DNA from: CAYVTD01 sp964454445 | GTDB lineage: Bacteria > Bacteroidota > Ignavibacteria > Kapaibacteriales > UBA2268 | Direction: 5' to 3' | Assembly (NCBI GenBank): GCA_964454445.1 | Contig: CAYVTD010000041.1 | Location: 1 to 28,803, forward strand | DNA length: 28,803 bases | Shown here: positions 15,323 to 21,538 of the stretch, in pieces | How the letters are laid out: the number at the start of each line of letters is the position of its first letter | Position numbering within the stretch: position 1 is the first letter of the stretch | Translations under genes and position numbers: made by a program | The notes under the pieces: generated by a model | What the model was told of the DNA's origin: nothing | Seen by the model: only the letters and a program-made list of their open reading frames with translations | Database searches by the model: none

Positions 15323-18265
15323 TTACTCGCCATACATCACGAATGCTGACCAAAAATATGGATCGCGAATGTAATGAACCTCATTTACAGTTGTAAAGCT
15401 TTCGTTATTATTTAAAAAATCAAGTTTTGTTTGACGCAATGCTTCGGACTTGCTCATTTTATCTATTATCATATATTTATAGAATTGTATCATAAATTTT
15501 GTTGTGCTTACATCACTGACGCTCCAGAGCGAAGACAATGCAGCATCGGAACCGGCAAACATCGCTGCCCTTGTCAATCCAGACATACCTTCTCCTCTAT
15601 GCAGTTTGCCAAGCCCCGTTTGGCAAGCTGACATTACTACAAGTTGAGCGTTTAATCTTAGCCCCATAAACTCATCTATCGTAAAAAAGCCATCATCTGA
15701 CATACCTGGCAAATTGCTAAGCGCTAACAATTGGAACTCCGGCGAAGCTAAACCGTGAGTTGAAAAATGTATATATCCATATTTCGACAAATCTGCTTTT
15801 TTCAGATTTTCTTCTGTTGCTTCCGTACGTTTATACAACATAGTATCCTTACCGGCTTCAGCAAAGATTTTAGCTGCTGCGGCAATCTCAATTCCGCTAC
15901 CAACAAGGCGGGGAAAAATACCGAAAGCTTTTCTCCTCTCTATTGATGGTAATAAGGGGGCAAGAGTATCCCCCCTTATTGTTCCATATTCCTGATTTTC
16001 TGCTTTATAGTTAGCATAATCAAAAACCGGATCGCCTATCCCAAAGAAACCATTGCCTCTCGTAGCTTTTCCATCTCGAAGCTCAACTAAAAGACTTGAA
16101 GATTGAAAATACTTGATCTTGTGCTTATTTATTAAATAAGAAAAACCTTTCCCATCAAAACATATCATTGCTTCAAAAGGAAAATAGTAGAGAATGCCAT
16201 CTGGAATAATCAACAAATCCTTACCTTGAATATATCTCTCCACTGGCTTTATTAATAAATCATAAAGCCTTGTGTTAAGCGGAGGCGGTTGGTCTGCCCT
16301 GACTCTCGAAAGCCAGCCATATATCAGTTCTCCATATAATGCTGAATATCTAAAACTCTTACTACCGGGTTGCTTCAGTTCTACTACATTGAAACTGTCC
16401 TTTGTTATAACACTGCAAAAAGCTGCTGAATCACCGATTAAATATTCCAATACACATTCATTTGTCTTTAGCTTTGATTGAAGTTCACTCAATTCAACTG
16501 GTCTCGGATAAAGAATACTTGCAGCTTTGGGGCTTTCGCGTCTCATTTCTCCAACGACAAATTTATAGGCAATGTCCAATTGGGTAATTTCTTTTTCTAT
16601 CTTAGTAAATTCTTCATCAGAGCCTCCATATATTTCAATCAATTGTTTCTGCAGAGCTGACTTCCGATTTCGGAGCGAGTCTCTTTTGTTAATAAGTTCA
16701 GACGAAAGACCTTGCTCCAAGCCCTGGTTTCTTTCGGCAAGCATATCAAGAAAAGCACGCGCCTTCATACTTTCTAAAGTTTTAAAACCTCCAGAGTTAT
16801 AGCCATTTTTAAACATAAAAGCAGCTGCGTGAACATACCAACTAGCGTATTTCTCAAAATAAGACTGTTTGCTTTCAATGCTTCCAATATTTGAACGAAC
16901 ATCTTCAATGAATTCCAACGATTTTTTGTAAGAATCAATAGCATTTTGTGTTTGATTTAATTTCTCATAAGCTTCAGCTTGTGAAAAAATTACGTTTCCC
17001 TGACTACTTAAATCATTTATCTTTTCAAAGAAAAGTTGTGCTTTTTTATAATACTCTAAAGCCTCTTGACTATTTCCTTCATTCATACAAACCTCGCCAC
17101 GTTTTGCCCATACAATTCCCATTCCGATTGGATTGCCTATTTTTTCATAAAAGGTAAGAGCATTTGAAAAGTTTTCTTTAGCTTCTTTATAATTTCCTTC
17201 TTTCTTACAAATCTCGCCAAGACTTAAACATACATTTCCTAATCCTTGTATATTATTGCCTCTTTCAAAAAAAACACGAGCTTTCGATAAATACTCTCTT
17301 GCTTCCTTTTTCTTACCTTCTTCCAAGCATATTTTACCAAGATTATTCCATACATTTCCCTGTCCTATAAAATTATTTATTTTTTCGTAGATAGTAAGCG
17401 CTTTTGCGTAATGCTCTTCTGCTTCTTTATTCCTACCCTCATTCAAACAAATATTACCACGATTTTTCCACACATTTGCTTCCCCAAGAATATCATTTAT
17501 TGCTGCAAAGAAAGGAAGTGCTTTTACATAACACTCTTCAGCTTCTTTATACCTACGTTCAGATAAAAAAATATCGCCACGAATATTCCACACATTCCCC
17601 ATTCCTACTTTATTTTTAACATTTTCAAAGAAAGAAGAAGCAGTATCTAGATATTCTTTTGCTTCTTTGTGTCTACCTTCATAATACGCAAGATCTGCTC
17701 GATAAGTCCATACGATTCCTCGTCCTGAATTTAAATTTATCTTTTCAAAGGCAGAAAGTGATCTTGCAAAATATTCATCAGCTTCTTTGAATTTGCCCTC
17801 AGACATACAAATTTGAGCACGATAAACCCATACTTTTCCTATCGTAAATAAATCATCGATTTTCTGAGCTATTTCCAATGCTTTATCTAAATAATAAAGT
17901 GAGCTCTTTTTATCATCAACATACGTTAAAAAACTACCCTTTACCCAATATACAGTAGCTAAAACAAGGCTATCATTATTCTCTTCAGCACAAACTAATG
18001 CTATATTAATCAAGCTGGAATCCATCTTAGCTCTACCTGATTCTGCAATGTCCATTATTAAACTATCTCTGACTCTATTTCTATTCTTACTCAAATAGTA
18101 CTTTAAACTGTCAATTCCGCCACTCTTTACAACATTGAAAATCTCTTCTTTTACGATACTATCCCTCTGTTTCTGTGTTAATCCACTTTCTTGAGCAAAT
18201 AACAATTCTTGCGTAAAGAATAACAAGAAAAATGCGAATATATAATGTGTATTAGAAGTTTTCAC
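15323..18265 (-). CDS. secreted TPR-repeat protein with C-terminal CHAT (caspase-like) peptidase domain
   Basis: About 980 residues. A signal peptide (FAFFLLFFTQELLFAQ) is followed by at least eight tetratricopeptide repeats (~130-470) with a 40-residue period instead of the usual 34, then a helical linker and a C-terminal CHAT domain (~690-980). The clan CD cysteine-peptidase dyad is intact: histidine in HFSTHG (residue 837 from this start) and cysteine in MSACQTGLG (residue 881). The EGMSGLTRAAMFAG segment and the ending YFWSAFVMYGE are typical of CHAT. The TPRs probably bind a partner or substrate. The signal peptide points to the periplasm or cell surface, unlike cytoplasmic defence CHAT proteases. 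I prefer the GTG at 18265, which gives a clean MKTSN signal peptide start with GGAAGGA nine bases upstream, over the ATG at 18283 that contains that site. Substrate unknown. Confidence 0.88.
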   Translation of the reverse strand: MKTSNTHYIFAFFLLFFTQELLFAQESGLTQKQRDSIVKEEIFNVVKSGGIDSLKYYLSKNRNRVRDSLIMDIAESGRAKMDSSLINIALVCAEENNDSLVLATVYWVKGSFLTYVDDKKSSLYYLDKALEIAQKIDDLFTIGKVWVYRAQICMSEGKFKEADEYFARSLSAFEKINLNSGRGIVWTYRADLAYYEGRHKEAKEYLDTASSFFENVKNKVGMGNVWNIRGDIFLSERRYKEAEECYVKALPFFAAINDILGEANVWKNRGNICLNEGRNKEAEEHYAKALTIYEKINNFIGQGNVWNNLGKICLEEGKKKEAREYLSKARVFFERGNNIQGLGNVCLSLGEICKKEGNYKEAKENFSNALTFYEKIGNPIGMGIVWAKRGEVCMNEGNSQEALEYYKKAQLFFEKINDLSSQGNVIFSQAEAYEKLNQTQNAIDSYKKSLEFIEDVRSNIGSIESKQSYFEKYASWYVHAAAFMFKNGYNSGGFKTLESMKARAFLDMLAERNQGLEQGLSSELINKRDSLRNRKSALQKQLIEIYGGSDEEFTKIEKEITQLDIAYKFVVGEMRRESPKAASILYPRPVELSELQSKLKTNECVLEYLIGDSAAFCSVITKDSFNVVELKQPGSKSFRYSALYGELIYGWLSRVRADQPPPLNTRLYDLLIKPVERYIQGKDLLIIPDGILYYFPFEAMICFDGKGFSYLINKHKIKYFQSSSLLVELRDGKATRGNGFFGIGDPVFDYANYKAENQEYGTIRGDTLAPLLPSIERRKAFGIFPRLVGSGIEIAAAAKIFAEAGKDTMLYKRTEATEENLKKADLSKYGYIHFSTHGLASPEFQLLALSNLPGMSDDGFFTIDEFMGLRLNAQLVVMSACQTGLGKLHRGEGMSGLTRAAMFAGSDAALSSLWSVSDVSTTKFMIQFYKYMIIDKMSKSEALRQTKLDFLNNNESFTTVNEVHYIRDPYFWSAFVMYGE

Positions 18266-18274
18266 TGCTAATAA

Positions 18275-18281
18275 TCCTTCC
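18275..18281 (-). promoter_or_regulatory. ribosome binding site supporting a GTG start for the CHAT protein
   Basis: On the minus strand GGAAGGA lies inside the first codons of the longer frame and nine bases before GTG at 18265. It is the only strong SD in the area, so the upstream ATG is probably not the start. Confidence 0.5.
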
Positions 18282-18473
18282 ATAATTGAATAAAATATGA
18301 CATCATTTTAATTATTAATTTCTCATTTTAAAATTTTTTTATTTAATACTAAGATTCATTTCTTAATAAAAGAAATAAACGGTAAATTAAAATAAAAATT
18401 TTAAAACTACTAATTATATATAATATTTCTACAACTTATTAAATTATCAATAGATTATTATTTCTTAACATCA

Positions 18474-18489
18474 TTTTGATATATCAAAA
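18474..18489. repeat. 16-bp perfect palindrome TTTTGATATATCAAAA
   Basis: Fully self-complementary, in the divergent control region about 75 bases upstream of the methyltransferase promoter. The form suits a dimeric regulator, but A+T-rich DNA produces such palindromes by chance. Confidence 0.35.
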
Positions 18490-18522
18490 CAATTAATATT
18501 ATTTTATATTAAAAGAATTGTT
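18488..18522. repeat. nested inverted repeat AACAATT…AATTGTT
   Basis: AACAATT (18488-18494) pairs with AATTGTT (18516-18522). Between them TAATAT and ATATTA form an inner stem with a bulge. It sits immediately beside the 16-bp palindrome and could be part of one operator region. Confidence 0.25.
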
Positions 18523-18561
18523 GTTAATAGAATTTTAACATTTTTTACAATTTTCTACTTC

Positions 18562-18590
18562 TTTGTATTTATTCTTTTTTCGTATTTTTG
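18562..18590 (+). promoter_or_regulatory. Bacteroidota-type promoter of the restriction-modification operon
   Basis: TTTG (18562-18565), a 17-base spacer, and TATTTTTG (18583-18590) match the TTTG / TAnnTTTG consensus used by the Bacteroidota primary sigma factor. Transcription would start near 18597, leaving a leader of ~64 bases that contains the tandem repeats. This is the best promoter match in the window. Confidence 0.55.
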
Positions 18591-18621
18591 TCGTATATTA
18601 ATAAAAAAATATCTCGTAAGA

Positions 18622-18666
18622 AATGATAATTTAATATAAAAATGATAATTTAATATAAAAATGATA
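18622..18666 (+). repeat. 19-bp tandem repeat overlapping the methyltransferase start codon
   Basis: AATGATAATTTAATATAAA occurs at 18622-18640 and again at 18641-18659. A third, partial copy (AATGATA, 18660-18666) includes the methyltransferase ATG at 18661. Each full copy contains the minimal frame ATG-ATA-ATT-TAA. No Shine-Dalgarno sequence is present. The repeat could be an operator for autoregulation or a translational control element. Confidence 0.6.
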
Positions 18667-20247
18667 CAATCGGACAGACTTTTAACCATAAAAGAAGCAA
18701 GCGAATGGGCAACTAAACACACAAAAAAAATTGTTACAACCGCTAATATTTCTTACCTCATTCAATATGGTCGAATTAAAAAAATTTGCGATAACGATTC
18801 TACGCAAGTTGCCTTGGAAGACTTGATTAATTACTATAAATCCTACAACGGACAGCGTGAAGTTTCTTGGAAAGACCAACTTGGAAACGACTTAAATTGG
18901 GCGTTATCATTTGACCAATATAAAGAAGCAGAAACAACTAAACACGTTCATCGCTTGCACCCATACAAGGGCAAATTTATCCCTCAACTTGTTGAATATT
19001 TTTTAGATAATCACACTGACAATTTCAAAAAAGAAATCTATTTCAAAAAAGGCGATATTGTACTTGACCCATTTTCGGGAAGTGGCACGACAATGGTGCA
19101 ATCCTGCGAATTAGGAATGAATGCCATCGGCATTGATGTTTCGGCTTTCAATGCTTTGATTGGTAATTGTAAGGTTACAAAATACGATTTAGCGGATGTT
19201 CAAATCGAAATTAATCGCATTTCAAAAGCATTGAAATCGTTTTTAGAAAATTCGCATACAGTAGAATTTGAAGCAAAATTGTTGCAAGAACTTTACGAGT
19301 TCAACAACAAATATTTTCCGGCAACAACTTACAAATACGATTTGCGACAAGGCAAAATCAACGAAAAAGAATACGGTGCAGAAAAAGAAAAAGAATTTTT
19401 GCCTGTTTACGAAAAGTTGGTAAAACAATACAACATAAAATTACGTCAAGACAAAGCCGATAATTTCATAGACAAATGGTATTCTCAGCACATTCGTGAA
19501 GAAATTGAATTTGTATTTAGCGAAATCAAGAAAATCAAAAATATAAACACCAAGAAAATAGTAAGCGTAATACTTAGTCGCACTATTCGCAGTTGCAGAG
19601 CAACAACACACGCTGACTTGGCTACCCTTGTTGAGCCAATTACAGCGACTTACTATTGCTCGAAACACGGGAAAATGTGCAAACCACTTTTTTCTATCCT
19701 AAAATGGTGGGAAACATACAGCAAAGACACCGTAAAACGATTAGAGCAGTTTGATAAACTAAGAACAAACACTTTTCAAACTTGTTTGACAGGCGACAGT
19801 AGAACGATTGATATTTTTGCTCAACTCAAAAAATATAATCCTGCATTTGCAGAATTGGCACAAAAGCAAAAAATCAAAGGCATTTTTTCATCACCACCTT
19901 ACGTTGGTTTAATTGACTATCACGAACAACACGCTTACGCTTACGATTTGTTTGGCTTTGAGCGAAAAGACGAATTAGAAATTGGTCCACTTTTCAAAGG
20001 ACAAGGCAAAGAAGCAAAACAAAGTTACATACAAGGAATTTCAGATGTTTTGAATAACGCAAAAAAATATTTGGCTGACGATTATGATATTTTCCTTGTC
20101 GCCAACGACAAATATAATATGTATCCAACTATTGCTAAAAATGCAGGAATGAAAATCGTTAATCAGTTCAAACGACCCGTATTAAACCGAACCGAAAAGG
20201 ACAAAGGTGCATATTCGGAAATAATTTTTCATTTAAAAGCAAAATAA
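18661..20247 (+). CDS. type II DNA methyltransferase (amino-group, SPPY type) with N-terminal HTH
   Basis: Methylates an exocyclic amino group (N4-cytosine favoured by SPPY) to protect host DNA from the endonuclease encoded two genes downstream. The 528 residues hold: an excisionase/MerR-like helix-turn-helix at 7-60 (LLTIKEASEWA, ISYLIQYGRIKK, VALEDLINYY); motif X-like HRLHPYKGKFIPQLVEYF (98-114); the AdoMet-binding motif I DPFSGSGTT (136-144); a long 170-405 region probably including target recognition; and the catalytic SPPY (411-414). Motif I precedes the catalytic motif, the reverse of the usual beta-class order. No ribosome binding site is visible; the ATG is embedded in the tandem repeat. 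The stop is two bases before the next ATG. If the nuclease assignment holds, the shared target would be GGNCC. Confidence 0.88.
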   Translation: MIQSDRLLTIKEASEWATKHTKKIVTTANISYLIQYGRIKKICDNDSTQVALEDLINYYKSYNGQREVSWKDQLGNDLNWALSFDQYKEAETTKHVHRLHPYKGKFIPQLVEYFLDNHTDNFKKEIYFKKGDIVLDPFSGSGTTMVQSCELGMNAIGIDVSAFNALIGNCKVTKYDLADVQIEINRISKALKSFLENSHTVEFEAKLLQELYEFNNKYFPATTYKYDLRQGKINEKEYGAEKEKEFLPVYEKLVKQYNIKLRQDKADNFIDKWYSQHIREEIEFVFSEIKKIKNINTKKIVSVILSRTIRSCRATTHADLATLVEPITATYYCSKHGKMCKPLFSILKWWETYSKDTVKRLEQFDKLRTNTFQTCLTGDSRTIDIFAQLKKYNPAFAELAQKQKIKGIFSSPPYVGLIDYHEQHAYAYDLFGFERKDELEIGPLFKGQGKEAKQSYIQGISDVLNNAKKYLADDYDIFLVANDKYNMYPTIAKNAGMKIVNQFKRPVLNRTEKDKGAYSEIIFHLKAK

Positions 20248-20249
20248 CT

Positions 20250-20438
20250 ATGGGAATAGTAAATCTTGATAAAGTAGTTTATCAATTAACAGTTGAAGAC
20301 TTACAGCATGTTGCAGAAGAGTGTATAGAAAGAGAATTAACAGAAAGCGAAATAAAATTGCTTGAAGAAATAATTGGCGACCATATTGATTGGTTTGGTA
20401 CAATCCAAAACGCAATCATTCAAAACATAAAAGAATAA
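20250..20438 (+). CDS. 62-residue acidic protein between methyltransferase and endonuclease
   Basis: Not recognised by name. It starts two bases after the methyltransferase stop, and its TAA shares one base with the endonuclease ATG (TAATG), so translation is probably coupled across the operon. The product is small and acidic (14 Asp/Glu against 4 Lys/Arg by count), predicted mostly helical: LTVEDLQHVAEECIERELT, then ESEIKLLEEIIGDHIDWF. There is no helix-turn-helix resembling the C (controller) proteins of restriction-modification systems, no metal motif and no membrane segment. The position suggests a role with the nuclease or methylase, such as a chaperone, an inhibitor or a timing device, or only translational coupling. 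None of these is shown. Confidence 0.72.
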   Translation: MGIVNLDKVVYQLTVEDLQHVAEECIERELTESEIKLLEEIIGDHIDWFGTIQNAIIQNIKE

Positions 20439-21220
20439 TGACACTAACTAATCAACAAATACAGCAAGTTGAAACAGTTTTGAAAAACAGTTTGCGAAAC
20501 AAATTCCAAAACTACAAACCCGAACCCGCTTCAATGCCTTTTCACACACGGCTTTTAGGAAAAGACAGAATGGCGTTATTCTCGTTTATTCATTCTCTAA
20601 ACACAAACTTTGGCACAAGCATTTTCGAGCCGGTTGCATTGGCGTTAGCATCAACAACTTTCAAAGAAGCAAAATCACAAGCAACGGCAGGAACACAAAT
20701 CAGCGAAAAAGCACAACGAGTTATCCAAGACATTATGGACGACTTGACAGCTGCCAATTCTAAGCCAAACAAGTTGGACGAAATTGAAGCAATAAGAAAA
20801 GTTGCACAAACAGGAACAATGAAAACTGTAAAACCGACCAAAGTTGATATTTGGTTGCAAAGCAACGACAACCAGTTTTACTTGTTTGACATCAAAACTG
20901 CAAAACCAAACAAAGGTGGTTTTAAGGAATTTAAGCGAACACTTTTAGAATGGACAGCTTGTGTTTTGGCTGAAAATCCAACCGCAAAAATCAACACATT
21001 GATTGCAATTCCTTACAATCCTTATGAACCAAAACCTTATTCACGCTGGACTATGGCAGGAATGTTAGATTTAGAAACAGAATTGAAAGTAGCAAATGAG
21101 TTTTGGGATTTTCTTGGCGGGCAAGGAACGTATTTACAACTCTTGGACATCTTTGAAAAAGTTGGAATAGAATTGCGACCAGAAATTGACAATTACTTTG
21201 CAAAATATAACAAATATTAA
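20438..21220 (+). CDS. type II restriction endonuclease, TdeIII/MjaII-like
   Basis: Cleaves unmodified DNA; partner of the methyltransferase upstream. The 260-residue protein resembles the TdeIII/MjaII family (established target GGNCC): IPYNPYEPKPYSRWTMAGM (191-209), then EFWDFLGGQGTY (221-232) and VGIELRPEIDNYF (242-254). A plausible PD-(D/E)XK site is D137 in PTKVDIW with D151 and K153 in FDIKTAKP, aspartate replacing the usual glutamate. I start at the ATG at 20438, which overlaps the previous stop; an in-frame TTG at 20390 would begin inside the small gene and is unlikely. Family assignment is by remembered motif similarity, so the target sequence is an inference. Confidence 0.8.
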   Translation: MTLTNQQIQQVETVLKNSLRNKFQNYKPEPASMPFHTRLLGKDRMALFSFIHSLNTNFGTSIFEPVALALASTTFKEAKSQATAGTQISEKAQRVIQDIMDDLTAANSKPNKLDEIEAIRKVAQTGTMKTVKPTKVDIWLQSNDNQFYLFDIKTAKPNKGGFKEFKRTLLEWTACVLAENPTAKINTLIAIPYNPYEPKPYSRWTMAGMLDLETELKVANEFWDFLGGQGTYLQLLDIFEKVGIELRPEIDNYFAKYNKY

Positions 21221-21538
21221 AAAATTGAGTTAGCTCTTGATAAACTGTTTGAACGGTAGTTAAATGATGACGCCTCGTTTGAATACTTGTCAAATAGAAG
21301 ATTACAAAAGAAATATTCTTTTTTTCATATCATAAAAATGGATATTAATAAAATCAATACTATTCTTTCTTATTCATTGAAAAATCATCAATTACAAATT
21401 TGATTCTCACAATTTTTAATAAAAATATTTGTAATTCTATCTGAATTAGCTTTTAATGTGGTGGTTAATAAATATTTTTGTAAATGATTGAAATTAAAAA
21501 TGGTAATTTGTAAAAAAGTATAATATCGGATTAGAAAA
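21221..21538. other. A+T-rich intergenic region after the restriction-modification operon
   Basis: 318 bases with no gene seen. An inverted repeat AATTACAAAT (21390-21399) / ATTTGTAATT (21427-21436) is present. TATTTTTG (21473-21480) fits the TAnnTTTG -7 consensus on the plus strand and could serve the lamin-tail gene starting at 21539, but no matching upstream TTG was found. No flanking direct repeats or transposase remnants were recognised at this edge of the operon. Confidence 0.5.

Larger units (their letters stand above)
18284..18660. other. divergent A+T-rich control region between the CHAT gene and the restriction-modification operon
   Basis: 377 bases without a gene. Contents: a 16-bp perfect palindrome (18474-18489), a nested inverted repeat (18488-18522), a complete Bacteroidota-type promoter reading right (18562-18590), and tandem 19-bp repeats (18622-18666) that run into the methyltransferase start. 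No promoter for the leftward CHAT gene could be fixed with confidence. Confidence 0.6.

Noticed and set aside
16880..17930. CRISPR array suggested by the regular 120-bp spacing
   Set aside because: The repeats are in frame and encode 40-residue TPR units within one protein; there are no short identical repeats with unique spacers.
20250..20438. C (controller) protein of the restriction-modification system
   Set aside because: The 62-residue product lacks a recognisable helix-turn-helix and is strongly acidic; C proteins are HTH proteins and usually lie before the nuclease with C-box operators.
18284..21538. Integrated mobile element carrying the restriction-modification operon
   Set aside because: A compact operon between A+T-rich gaps suggests transfer, but I found no integrase, transposase, terminal inverted repeats or target duplication to support a defined element.
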